Part shown: positions 44,099-52,571 of the stretch, one piece after another
Numbering within the stretch: position 1 is the stretch's first letter
Layout of the letters: each line of letters starts with the position of its first letter
DNA from: Planctomycetota bacterium
GTDB lineage: Bacteria > Planctomycetota > UBA1135 > GCA-002748355
Length of the DNA: 64,000 nucleotides
Reading direction: 5' to 3'
Assembly (NCBI GenBank): GCA_027021385.1
Contig: JALUUL010000086.1
Location: 143,485 to 207,484 of the forward strand
Made by a program: the position numbers and the translations under genes
The notes under the pieces: model-generated
Told to the model about the DNA's origin: nothing
The model's input: the letters and a program-made list of their open reading frames with translations, nothing else
Database searches by the model: none

Positions 44099-45205
44099 AT
44101 GAAGATCCTCGCCCCCTGTCTTTCCCTGTCCCTCACGTTCCTGACGGCCTCGGTCGTCCCCGCCCAGACCTCGACGACCCTCCCCTCGGGGATGGACCGG
44201 ATCGAAGGTAACGATCTCGACTGGGCCACCTGGCGGTTCACCCCGGCGCGCGCCGTCTACTCCTACAAGGCCGCCGTCTTCCCCTGGGGGAACGCCTCCA
44301 GGACTCTGACGGGAGTCAAGGCCCGGCGGGACGGCCTGCTCGTGACCCCCTTCGTCCAGAACTCGAAGAGCATTCGTCTCTACGTCTCCTATGACGGCAA
44401 TGACCCCGAACGGATGGACATCTTCTTCGACGGGAATCATGGAACGGGGAAGAGCCTCGTCCTCGGGAGCGCCGCCGCACCGGCGACCGTGAACTACCCC
44501 GCCGATCCGCAACCCCCCTCCGGGAGCACAGCTCCGTTTTCGGTGTCCTTCCCCTTCAGCCAGCCCTTCGTGCTGCCCGCCAACGCGAAGAACCTGGTCT
44601 TCGACTTCCGCGCCTACGCGACGGCCAGAGCGGACGGATTCTGGTACGTGGATGCGGTCTACACCCCCGCCGGAACCTTGGACATCGGTTCCCTCTCGAC
44701 CCAGGGGACGCAGTGCCCCGGAACGCCCGACATGCCGATCAGCAACTTCGCCGCCTGGCCGGGCTCCCACTTCGTGAATTACGTCGACACCGCGGTTCCC
44801 GGCGCGCCGGTCGTCGCCTGGGTCGGCAACCCGAGATCGACGCCCTTCGGCTTGGGAAGCACCTGCTTCCTCTATCTGAACCCGACCGGGATCCGCCTCG
44901 GGCGGGCGGACAACGACAGCCGGGGACGCGCGAAGTTCGTCTGGAACCGGATTCCGAACCAGACATCCTTCATCGGAACCTCGATCTCCTACCAGTTCGC
45001 GGTCGGGAAACGAGGCTATCCCGTTTTCGGCGCGCTCGGGTTGACCCGATGGGGGAAGTACACGGTCGGGGCCGGTTGGCCCTCCGCTTCGAACCAGGGT
45101 TCCGTCTACACGTACTCGCTGAACGCGACCCATCTCTTCGATCCGGACCGTCTCGTCGAGGCCGATTGGGTCCTGACCCGGGCCCCGGTGCTCGAGGTCC
45201 GATAG
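44099..45205 (+). CDS. Secreted beta-rich protein, tandem paralogue 2
   Basis: 368 residues. The signal peptide is LSLSLTFLTASVVPAQ. It parallels the previous gene along its whole length: LDWATWRFTPARAVYSYKAA, IRLYVSYDGNDPE, NLVFDFRAYATA, APVVAWVGNPRSTPFGLG, TSFIGTSISYQFAVGKRGYP and the ending RAPVLEVR. By eye about half the positions match, so this is an old tandem duplication. GAAAGGA precedes ATG 44099 by about nine bases. Function is unknown; the pair probably belongs to a larger secreted paralogue family. An inverted repeat upstream suggests its own regulation. Confidence 0.75.
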   Translation: MKILAPCLSLSLTFLTASVVPAQTSTTLPSGMDRIEGNDLDWATWRFTPARAVYSYKAAVFPWGNASRTLTGVKARRDGLLVTPFVQNSKSIRLYVSYDGNDPERMDIFFDGNHGTGKSLVLGSAAAPATVNYPADPQPPSGSTAPFSVSFPFSQPFVLPANAKNLVFDFRAYATARADGFWYVDAVYTPAGTLDIGSLSTQGTQCPGTPDMPISNFAAWPGSHFVNYVDTAVPGAPVVAWVGNPRSTPFGLGSTCFLYLNPTGIRLGRADNDSRGRAKFVWNRIPNQTSFIGTSISYQFAVGKRGYPVFGALGLTRWGKYTVGAGWPSASNQGSVYTYSLNATHLFDPDRLVEADWVLTRAPVLEVR

Positions 45206-45284
45206 GCGGGGCGTCCGGGGCGGGTCCGGGGAGCGACATCCCCCGGGCCCGGGAACTCCGGGCCTTCCCCGTTCCGCCGGCGCC

Positions 45285-46427
45285 TCAGGCCAGGAGGGAT
45301 TCGTAGAGGTCCCTGTAGGAGGCGGCCATCCGCGCGAAGTCGTAGGCCTTCTCGACCTTCCTCCGGTTCGCCTCCCCGGCGGCGCGGCGTCTCGCCTCGT
45401 CTTCGAGCAGTTCCGTCCAGAGCTTTCCGAGCCCCGCGACGTCGCCCGCTCGGGGGAGGACGAGGCCCTGTTCCCGGAGCATCTCGGGGAGATCCCCGAC
45501 GGCCGTGGCCGCGACCGGGATCCCGCATGCCATCGCCTCGAGGACCGAGAGCGGCATCTGCTCACTCCGCGAACTCAGGACGAAGAGGTCGAGGGCGTGG
45601 AGGAGAGGGAGAGGGTCGGGGATCTCCCCGAGAAGGCGGACCCGATCGGCGATTCCGAGTTCTCCGGCGCGCGCGCGGAGGGCTTCTCCCTCGCTCCCCT
45701 CGCCCGCGAGGAGGAGGAGGGCCTCCGCGTCCTTCGGGAGGGTCGCGAAGGCCTCGAGCATCGCCGGAAGGTCCTTGATCGGGCGCAGGCCGCCGACGAA
45801 TCCACAGGCCACCGTCCCCTCGGGGATGCGGAGCGCGGCCCTGGCGGCGCGCCTTTCCGCGGGGGAGGGAGGATGGAACGCTCCGGTCTCGATCCCGTTC
45901 GGGAGGTAATGGAGGTAGGGGGGGCGGATCTTCCAGTCCCTGAGAGCGATTCCCTCGAGGACCCGGGAGGGGACGATCAGACCCTGGACCTTCGAGAGGA
46001 CCCAACGCCGGAACCAGACGCGCCTCCTCTTCTGCCGGCGGATCTCCTCCGGCCCGAAACCCTCTTCATGGTGGAGAACCGGCAACCCGGGAAGGGTCGA
46101 GGCCGCCCAGGCCGCCTCGATCGCCCCCCAGTTGTAGGTGCAGAGGAGGTGCGGGCGCAGGCTTCGGAGGAGCCGTCGCAGGCGCCGGACCCGAAGGAAT
46201 CCTCGCGGGGGGGGCGGAACGTCGAGGACCTCGCAGCCCGGTTCCGGGGGGAGGAGGGCCGCCGCCCCGGTCCTCCCGTCCATCGCGAGGAAGCGATGCC
46301 TCCAGGTCTCGGGGAGGGCCCGGACGAGCTTGGCGGTTCGGACCTGGGGGCCGCCCGCATCGAAGGTCGCGAAGACGTGGAGAATGCGGGGATGGGGAGG
46401 GATCGAGGTCCGCTCCGACCGGGTCAC
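45285..46427 (-). CDS. GT4-family (GT-B fold) glycosyltransferase
   Basis: 380 residues. FATFDAGGPQVRTAKLVRAL near the N-terminus is the acceptor-side Gly loop; IVPSRVLEGIAL, YLPNGIETGAFHPP, GFVGGLRPIKDLPAMLEAFA and SRSEQMPLSVLEAMACGIPVAAT are the donor-binding blocks, the last holding the EX7E-like Glu pair. GT4 enzymes use nucleotide sugars with retention of configuration to build LPS, exopolysaccharide or glycolipids. The start is GTG 46427, overlapping the stop of the upstream fusion gene as GTGA, so the two are translationally coupled and probably serve one pathway that makes and transfers a modified sugar. Confidence 0.9.
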   Translation of the reverse strand: MTRSERTSIPPHPRILHVFATFDAGGPQVRTAKLVRALPETWRHRFLAMDGRTGAAALLPPEPGCEVLDVPPPPRGFLRVRRLRRLLRSLRPHLLCTYNWGAIEAAWAASTLPGLPVLHHEEGFGPEEIRRQKRRRVWFRRWVLSKVQGLIVPSRVLEGIALRDWKIRPPYLHYLPNGIETGAFHPPSPAERRAARAALRIPEGTVACGFVGGLRPIKDLPAMLEAFATLPKDAEALLLLAGEGSEGEALRARAGELGIADRVRLLGEIPDPLPLLHALDLFVLSSRSEQMPLSVLEAMACGIPVAATAVGDLPEMLREQGLVLPRAGDVAGLGKLWTELLEDEARRRAAGEANRRKVEKAYDFARMAASYRDLYESLLA

Positions 46428-48577
46428 GGCCTCTCCTCCTCGGGAAGGGCGAGGTCGATCGCGGCGTGGTGGAAGGCTTCGAGGTCGGATTCCGGATTCC
46501 AACCGAGAAGCTCCACGGCCGCCCGGGCGTCCAGGGGGGCGGTCAGGGCCCGGGTCTTGAGGTCGCGATAGGAGGGGAACGGGAACCACCGCCTCTTCGC
46601 GCCGATCTTGACCGCCCACTTGAAGAGGTCGGCGGCCATCATCCCCGCGGTGGATCGGGGCAGGAAGCGGATCGGTCTGCCGCTTCGGCGGGCGAGTTCC
46701 CGGACGAAGGCGGCCGCGCAGGGCCGGACCGGGCCCGCGAGATGGAAGCTGCGCCCGAGGGCCTCCTCGCGTTCGAGGGCGAGAAGGAGCGCCTCGACGA
46801 CGTCGTCGACGAGGACGAAGGGAAGGGGCGTGTCGCCCTTCCCCCATCCGAGGCAGATCGTGTCCCGGGGCCAGAACCCGAGAGCCGAATGCCGCGTCCG
46901 TCCTCCGGGGCCGACGATCAGCCCGGGCCGGAAGATCGCGAGGGGAAGGCCCCGATCCCGGGCGAGTTTCCGGAGCCCGATCTCGGCCTCGATCTTCGCG
47001 CGGGCGTAGTCGCTCCTCCCCCTCGGTCTCGGATCGGGGGGGCTATCGTCGGGGACGGGTTCCCGTCCCCCGAGGTAGAGCGCCGCGATGCTCGAGGTGA
47101 AGAGGAAGGCCCGCACTCCGGCCCTCAGGGCGGACTCCGCCAGGGCCAGGGTCCCCTCGACGGCGAGTCGGCGGGTCTCCTCGAGGTCCGTTCCGAGTCC
47201 CGTGGCCAGGTGGATGACGGCGTCGCACCCGCGCACGGCGGCCTCGAGGGAGGCCCGGTCGCCGAGGTCTCCGATCGCGACCTCGGCCCCCTCGAACCCC
47301 GCCGAGGAGGAAGGGGAGCGAAGGAGGACCCTGTGGGGAAGTCCGCGTTCGCGCAGGGTCCTGCACAAGCTCCTCCCGACGAATCCGGTGGCTCCGGTGA
47401 CGAGGATTGGCGGGCCTTCCGCCCGAGGGCGGGGAGGCTCCGGCGCGGGTTCGACCTTCGGGGAGGATGGGGGGGCGGAAACCTCCCCGTCCCCCCAGTC
47501 CTCGGCGGATCGGAGCGCTCGGTCCAGCCATCGGATCGCGAGGACGCCCGGTTGCGCGTCCGGGCGCCTTCCTTCCCCACGAAGTCCGCGGTGGAAGGCG
47601 AGGATCGAGGCGCGGATCGAGCGGAAGAAGAGGTCGCTCTGCGGGGCGAGACCGAAGAGCGCCAGCGCGAAGGAGCGGACGGACTCCCCTCCCCTTCGTC
47701 GAAACCTCCGGGCGTCCGCGCGAAGCTGGACCCTCGTGTCCCAGAACTCGGGCCAGGGGGTCTTCTCCCGGACGGACAGGGAGCCGTGGACGAGGTCGGC
47801 TTCCAGGGCCCCGTCGGTCCCGAGCACGAGGATCCGGGAGTCGAGGTGCGTCCGGCCGAGCGAGAGGAAGAGATCGGCCGAGATCCGACCGCAGTCGAGG
47901 AGGATCCTCCAGGTCCTCCAGATCCTCCGGGCGTCGGGCGTCCGGAAGGGCGAGGAACGGAGCGCCCGGCAGGCCCGGGGGGGGCCCGCGAGGTCGAGGA
48001 CCATCGACATCGGGTGGGGACCCGCCTCGAGGAGGAGATTCCCCTCGGAGGCGAACATCCAATGAGCCCATTGCCCCTGGAGCATCTGCCGCAGGGGGAG
48101 GTTCGTGATCGAGAAGACCTGTTCGATCCTCCCGATGCGCCCCGCCTCGAGGGCCGCCTTCAACTCGAGGAAGGTCGGGTGGTGGCATTGGTTGTGGTTG
48201 ACCGCGAAGGCCAGCCCCTCGCGCTCCGCGAGGGCGGCCAGGGCCTCGCATTCCCCGGGGTCGACTCCCATGGGCTTCTCGACGAAGACATGGATCCCCT
48301 CCTCGAGAAGGGCCCGGCTCAGGTCCGTGTGGGTCGGAGGGGAGGTCAGGACGTGGGCGGCCTCGAACTCCCCCCCGCGGGCCGCCGGGCGCCAGTCCCC
48401 GCCGTGGAGGGGGATGCGGTGTCTCCGGGCGAAGTCCTCGGCCTTTCCGGGATCCAGATCATAGACCGCCCGAACCTCCGGCCCCGAGAGGCCGCGAAGC
48501 GCATGCAGGTGGGTCTCCGCGATCCGGCCCGCGCCGATCAGGGCGACCCGGACCCTAGGATTCTGGGGGGCGGACAT
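46424..48577 (-). CDS. Gfo/Idh/MocA oxidoreductase fused to NAD-dependent epimerase/dehydratase (SDR)
   Basis: 717 residues. Residues 1-350 are a Gfo/Idh/MocA oxidoreductase: Rossmann motif IGAGRIAETH, then VFVEKPMGVDP with the signature EKP Lys, and EAGPHPMSMVLDLAG. A Pro-rich linker (about 368-392) leads to an extended SDR: ILVTGATGFVGRSL, IHLATGLGTD, a Ser in LFTSSIAAL, and YxxxK in DYARAKIEAE. Both halves are NAD(P) enzymes of nucleotide-sugar metabolism, normally separate proteins. I infer consecutive oxidation or epimerisation steps on one sugar, whose product is used by the coupled glycosyltransferase downstream. Both active sites look intact. ATG 48577 begins MSAPQNPRVRVALIG. Confidence 0.85.
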   Translation of the reverse strand: MSAPQNPRVRVALIGAGRIAETHLHALRGLSGPEVRAVYDLDPGKAEDFARRHRIPLHGGDWRPAARGGEFEAAHVLTSPPTHTDLSRALLEEGIHVFVEKPMGVDPGECEALAALAEREGLAFAVNHNQCHHPTFLELKAALEAGRIGRIEQVFSITNLPLRQMLQGQWAHWMFASEGNLLLEAGPHPMSMVLDLAGPPRACRALRSSPFRTPDARRIWRTWRILLDCGRISADLFLSLGRTHLDSRILVLGTDGALEADLVHGSLSVREKTPWPEFWDTRVQLRADARRFRRRGGESVRSFALALFGLAPQSDLFFRSIRASILAFHRGLRGEGRRPDAQPGVLAIRWLDRALRSAEDWGDGEVSAPPSSPKVEPAPEPPRPRAEGPPILVTGATGFVGRSLCRTLRERGLPHRVLLRSPSSSAGFEGAEVAIGDLGDRASLEAAVRGCDAVIHLATGLGTDLEETRRLAVEGTLALAESALRAGVRAFLFTSSIAALYLGGREPVPDDSPPDPRPRGRSDYARAKIEAEIGLRKLARDRGLPLAIFRPGLIVGPGGRTRHSALGFWPRDTICLGWGKGDTPLPFVLVDDVVEALLLALEREEALGRSFHLAGPVRPCAAAFVRELARRSGRPIRFLPRSTAGMMAADLFKWAVKIGAKRRWFPFPSYRDLKTRALTAPLDARAAVELLGWNPESDLEAFHHAAIDLALPEEERP

Positions 48578-48645
48578 GCCTCAACCTTTCCTTGTTCCCC
48601 GATGGACCCTTCTTCATCGGTCCGGAGCGGGGAGGGGCCGAGACC

Positions 48646-49050
48646 TCAGCGGAAGCGGTCATGACATGGAGTGCAGAAGCTCTCCTCGAAGTCCGCCAGC
48701 CTGGGTTCCAGGTCCTCGCGGGTCTTTGCCTCCGCGAGGGAGCGGAGAAAGCCCGCGGCCTTGCGGGCGTGGCGGGCGAAATCCTCCCCGCCCTCCGCGG
48801 GGCGGAGGGGGCCCGCGCCGAGGTCGAGGCCGGCCGCGAGACGTCCGGCCTCTTTCCGCATCCTTCGCAGATCGGGGTCGGAGGAGCCCAGGACTTTCGG
48901 AACCTCCTCGTCGAAGAAGATCCCGATGTCCTCCATCAGGGCGGACCAATCGGGGAAGTCCGAACGGGCCGGGCCGGAGGCTCCGGTCCTGCAGGCCGGG
49001 GGGAGTCCCAGGGCGGCCGCGAGAAGGCAGATCGGAAGGATGCGTCGCAT
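48646..49050 (-). CDS. Small c-type cytochrome lipoprotein (cytochrome c'-like)
   Basis: 134 residues. A signal ending LGLPPAC suggests lipidation. The mature part is helical, and the heme-binding motif C126-T-P-C129-H130 sits at the extreme C-terminus (SFCTPCHDRFR). A C-terminal CXXCH after a four-helix-like region is the cytochrome c' arrangement, though this protein is short. It should be periplasmic and carry one c-type heme; the role (electron transfer or gas binding) is not visible. GGAG lies four bases before the ATG. Neighbouring genes do not suggest a redox partner. Confidence 0.72.
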   Translation of the reverse strand: MRRILPICLLAAALGLPPACRTGASGPARSDFPDWSALMEDIGIFFDEEVPKVLGSSDPDLRRMRKEAGRLAAGLDLGAGPLRPAEGGEDFARHARKAAGFLRSLAEAKTREDLEPRLADFEESFCTPCHDRFR

Positions 49051-49087
49051 GCTCCAAGGATCGGGAGTCCGGCTTGGGCTTGCAAGG

Positions 49088-50416
49088 TCAGCGGGCGAAA
49101 CCCGCCCTGCCGAGGAGACGGGCGAGGGCCCGTTCCGCGCGGTCTCGAAGAAGAGCGGGGTCTCCCTCGCCCCGCAGGGGCCTCCCGTCCCGGAGGAGGA
49201 AGCGGCCCTCGACGAGGACGTGGCGGACGAGATCCCGTCCGCCGGCGCAGATCATCTTTTCGGCGGGGTCGCCGCCGGGTCCGAGGAACGGATCGCGGAA
49301 CTCGACGAGGCAGAGGTCCGCGGGGGCTCCGGGTCGCAGGCGGCCGGCCCCCTCGAACCCCAGGGCGTCCGCGGCCTCGGAGGTCGCCATGCGAAGCAGG
49401 TCCCAGGGGCTCAGCGAGCCCGGACCGTCCCTTAGGGAGGCCGCGAGCAAGGCCTGGCGCATCTCCATCCAGGGGTCGAGGCGGTTGTTGCAGGGGGCCC
49501 CGTCCGGGCCGAGGGCCACCGGGATTCCGGCTCGTCTCGAGGCCGCGATTCCCGCGATCCCGGATCCGAGCTTCAGGTTCGCCGTCGGGCAGTGGAGGAT
49601 CGTGCAACCCCGGTCCGCGAGGAGTTCCCGCTCCCCTTCCTCCAAGTGGACGCAGTGGGCGATCGAGGTCCCCGGCCCGAGGAGGCCGAGTTCCTCGAGA
49701 GCGCGGATCGCTCCCTTCCCGTACTGCTTCCGAACTTCCTCGCCCTCGAGGGGGTGCTCCGCTCCGTGCGTGTGGATCCGCGCTCCCTCTAGGGACGAGC
49801 GTTCGGCGACTTCCTCGAGAAGCGGGCGGGTGCAGGAGAGGAGAAAGCGGGGGGCGTAGGCGTGGCGGAGGCGTCCTCCATGCTTCCCGTGCCAGGCGCG
49901 CCGAAGGGCCTCGGATTCCTCCAGGGCACGCTTCCGCTCCATCCTGAGGTCCTTCGGAATCGACGGATCCTCCGAATCCATCAGGGCGTTCCCGATCAGG
50001 GCCTTCAACCCCGAGGCCTCGGCCGCGGCGAAGACCTCGGCGGTTCCATGGACCGTCTCCATCGACTGGAATGCGGTCACCCCGCCCCGGAGGAGTTCGG
50101 CCAGGCCGAGGTCCGCGGAGATCCGCAGGCTCTCAGGGTCGTGCGCGGCTTCCAGCGGCCAGATCCGCGTCCGCAGCCAGTCGAGGAGGGGGAGACCCTC
50201 GGCCAGGTTGCGGAAGAGGGTCTGGCAGAGGTGGACGTGTCCGACGACGAGACCCGGGAAGCAGCACAGGCCTTCCCCCGAAACGACGGACTCCCCCGGC
50301 CGGGGGCGGAGGTCGCCGAGGGCTTCGATCCTCCCCTCCGAGATCCGGAGGTCCCCTTCCCTCACCGAGGCGGGCCCGGTCTCCGGGTCGCACAGGATCA
50401 GTCCGGTGAGGAGCAT
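49088..50416 (-). CDS. Amidohydrolase of the TRZ/ATZ nucleobase/nucleoside deaminase family
   Basis: 442 residues. Metal ligands are seen in GHVHLCQTLFRNLAEG (HxH), ARIHTHGAEHP, SIAHCVHL and LGPDGAPCNNRLD (the Asp). The N- and C-terminal beta sandwich (ISEGRIEALGDL and LRPGAPADLCLVE) completes the subtype III amidohydrolase fold. Close relatives deaminate S-adenosylhomocysteine, 5'-deoxyadenosine, guanine or 8-oxoguanine; which substrate applies cannot be told. The protein is cytoplasmic. GGAAAGGAAG precedes ATG 50416. It lies 18 bases after the transglutaminase-like gene on the same strand. Confidence 0.85.
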   Translation of the reverse strand: MLLTGLILCDPETGPASVREGDLRISEGRIEALGDLRPRPGESVVSGEGLCCFPGLVVGHVHLCQTLFRNLAEGLPLLDWLRTRIWPLEAAHDPESLRISADLGLAELLRGGVTAFQSMETVHGTAEVFAAAEASGLKALIGNALMDSEDPSIPKDLRMERKRALEESEALRRAWHGKHGGRLRHAYAPRFLLSCTRPLLEEVAERSSLEGARIHTHGAEHPLEGEEVRKQYGKGAIRALEELGLLGPGTSIAHCVHLEEGERELLADRGCTILHCPTANLKLGSGIAGIAASRRAGIPVALGPDGAPCNNRLDPWMEMRQALLAASLRDGPGSLSPWDLLRMATSEAADALGFEGAGRLRPGAPADLCLVEFRDPFLGPGGDPAEKMICAGGRDLVRHVLVEGRFLLRDGRPLRGEGDPALLRDRAERALARLLGRAGFAR

Positions 50417-50434
50417 CTTCCTTTCCGTTCCCGT

Positions 50435-51463
50435 TCAATCCTTCCGGCCGACCGGAGGGCCGAGATCGCGGAAGAGGATCTCCCGGCGGACCCGATCGCT
50501 GACGTCCTTCCCCCCGCATTCCGCATAGGGGTAGACGAAGAAGTTCAGCGGGGGACCGCTCTGGGGAGGGTCGAGGACGAGGTCGCGTCCCCGGGTCAGG
50601 CGGATGCGGTCCTTGGTCAGGCCGCCGAAGAAGAACTCCTTCCGCTCGGGGTGTTTCCGGGCCTCGGAGGCGTCGACGGGGACCCATCCGAAGCCGGGAA
50701 CGAAGAAGCAGGCCCAGCAGTGGTATCCGCGGATCTCCTTCCAAGCGAAGGAGGTTTCGGGAGGAAGGGGAAAGCCGATCTCGAAGCGGGCGGGGGTTCC
50801 GATGCTCTGGTTGTAGGCGATGAACAAGGTGTGGAAGTCCGAGCAATTCCCGTACTTGTTCGTGCAGACCCAGTCCAGGGAGCCGCGGCCCCATCCTTCG
50901 CCCGGAGGCTTTTCGTAGGCCACCTCCGATACGACCTTGTCGTAGAGGATGCGGGCCTTGGCCAGGGTCGAGGTCGCGCCCGCGGTCGCGAAGAGGGCCT
51001 CGCGTTTGACCCGTTCCACCGGGGCCAGCCGCGGCGCCGCGAGCCAGCGGTCCACCTTCGGCTGGCTTCCGGACTCCTCCCCTCCTCGATGCTTCCGGAC
51101 CTCGTATCTCCGGACCCTGACTCGATAGCCGAGAAGGAGGGGCTTGCCCGGTTCCGGCGTCCCCCGGATCGAGAGGAAGCGGTTGCCCAGATCGTCGGCT
51201 CCCTCGCGGATCTCCCCTCCCCGCGCGAAGGTCCGGAGCGGACCCAGTTCCTGGGCATCCTCCTCGACCGGAGCGGGGAGCCAGAGCGTCACCGGGCCTC
51301 GGAGCCCCGGGCCCGCCGGCAGGACGGCCTTCATCGAGAACTCGAAGGTCCTCGACGGCGGCGGAGGAGCGAGGGCCGGTCCCGCGCAGGAGGAGAGGAG
51401 GGCCGGGAAGGCGAGGAGACTCGGGAGGAGTCTCGAGGCCGGAAATGGAAGGATGTGTGGCAT
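50435..51463 (-). CDS. Transglutaminase-like lipoprotein (papain-fold thiol hydrolase)
   Basis: 342 residues. The signal ends ALLSSC, a lipobox. A beta domain (about 35-130) precedes the transglutaminase core. The catalytic Cys is in YGNCSDFHTLFIAYNQSIG, the His in IRGYHCWACFFVPG and the Asp in WVPVDASEARKHP, so the triad is complete. Bacterial members of this family are usually proteases or peptidoglycan-related hydrolases rather than cross-linkers. It should be anchored at the periplasmic membrane face. Upstream on the minus strand, TTGTCC and TAAAGT about 18 bases apart (near 51510-51535) are a weak promoter candidate. Confidence 0.87.
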   Translation of the reverse strand: MPHILPFPASRLLPSLLAFPALLSSCAGPALAPPPPSRTFEFSMKAVLPAGPGLRGPVTLWLPAPVEEDAQELGPLRTFARGGEIREGADDLGNRFLSIRGTPEPGKPLLLGYRVRVRRYEVRKHRGGEESGSQPKVDRWLAAPRLAPVERVKREALFATAGATSTLAKARILYDKVVSEVAYEKPPGEGWGRGSLDWVCTNKYGNCSDFHTLFIAYNQSIGTPARFEIGFPLPPETSFAWKEIRGYHCWACFFVPGFGWVPVDASEARKHPERKEFFFGGLTKDRIRLTRGRDLVLDPPQSGPPLNFFVYPYAECGGKDVSDRVRREILFRDLGPPVGRKD

Positions 51464-51680
51464 CGAGAGCGGTTCGACCTCGGAGGATTCGGGAAAAGAC
51501 CGGATACTTTAGGCTTTCCCGACCGGACCGGACAATCTTCCGCGCGATCTTCCTCCGGGGCGGGGGGAAGAGCACCGGTCGCGGTTTCGGGGGGGGATGC
51601 CGGCGCGGCCCTTCCGCCCGCCGGGCGGCTTTTACACCGGGAGTCCTTGCGCGCTTTCCCTCTGGCGGAAAGATGCAGCC

Positions 51681-52520
51681 ATGTTCGGAGGAATCGCAAC
51701 GAAGGGAAGGCTTCTCGCGCTCGCGCGGGGGGCCGCCCGCGGGGAGATCCGGGTCTACGATCTCGCCGATTCGACCCTCCGGAGCCGGTTCTCCTACGGG
51801 GGGACGGAAGGCGGGTGGGCGGATGCGGGAGGGATCGATCTCGACGAGGAGGGGCGGATCTTCGTTGCCGACACGGCCGGGGGGAGACTTCGGATTTTCT
51901 CATCCTTCGGGCACGAGGTCGGAGGCTTCGGCCTTCCGGAGGAGGCCTCCCGGCCCAGGGATCTGAAGGGCATGCTCGCCTATCCGCGTTCGGTCGTCCG
52001 GGACGGAACGGGAAGGCTGTGGATCACCTGCGGGGATCGTCCCTGGGTCCATGGGCTGCAGGTCTTCGACGCGCAGGGCCGATTTCTTTCGAGCCTGGAG
52101 GCCTTCGGAGACCGGAGCCGCAGCTTCGGTCCGGCCCTGGACCTCACGCTCTTCGGGGAGGATGTCTGGGTCGCCGACACCGGAAACGACGCCCTCCAGG
52201 TCTGGCGTCTCGACGGGGGCTTCCTCTGTTCCTTCGAGATCCCCCGGGATTGGGGGCGGCGTCCCCAGGCGATCGCCGCGGTCGGGGACCGCCTCGCCCT
52301 TCTTCTGGCCGAGCCCCGCCCCAGGGTCCTCCTGGTGGATCGGGACTTCAAGCGGACCGGGATCTGCCGGCTCCCGCGGAACCAGACCCTGGAGAACCCT
52401 TCGGGGTTGGCCCGGGGTCCCGAGGGGCGCTTGTTCGTTCTCGATCGGGACGGTTCGAGAGTCCTGGCCTTCGAGGGGGACGGGGAGTTCGCGGAGGTCT
52501 ATCTGGAGATCGCGGACTGA
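51681..52520 (+). CDS. NHL-repeat-type beta-propeller protein
   Basis: 279 residues. Repeating blades have the NHL pattern: GIDLDEEGRIFVADTAGGRLRI-type segments recur as RSVVRDGTGRLWITCGD, LTLFGEDVWVADTGNDALQV and GLARGPEGRLFVLDRDGSR. About five or six blades fit the length. No signal peptide is visible from ATG 51681, which follows GGAAAG; a longer frame from 51597 exists but looks non-coding. NHL propellers bind proteins or RNA, or have lyase-type activity; none is indicated. A short T-tailed terminator follows the stop, before the convergent HDOD gene. Confidence 0.78.
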   Translation: MFGGIATKGRLLALARGAARGEIRVYDLADSTLRSRFSYGGTEGGWADAGGIDLDEEGRIFVADTAGGRLRIFSSFGHEVGGFGLPEEASRPRDLKGMLAYPRSVVRDGTGRLWITCGDRPWVHGLQVFDAQGRFLSSLEAFGDRSRSFGPALDLTLFGEDVWVADTGNDALQVWRLDGGFLCSFEIPRDWGRRPQAIAAVGDRLALLLAEPRPRVLLVDRDFKRTGICRLPRNQTLENPSGLARGPEGRLFVLDRDGSRVLAFEGDGEFAEVYLEIAD

Positions 52521-52522
52521 CC

Positions 52523-52540
52523 GGGGAGTTCTCCCCTTTT
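52523..52540 (+). terminator. Short rho-independent terminator
   Basis: GGGGAG (52523-52528) and CTCCCC (52531-52536) form a compact stem followed directly by TTTT, two bases after the NHL gene stop. It could also serve the convergent HDOD gene, though the T tract favours the plus strand. Confidence 0.5.
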
Positions 52541-52571
52541 GTCGGCTCCGAGGCCGGGGACCGTCCCCGTC

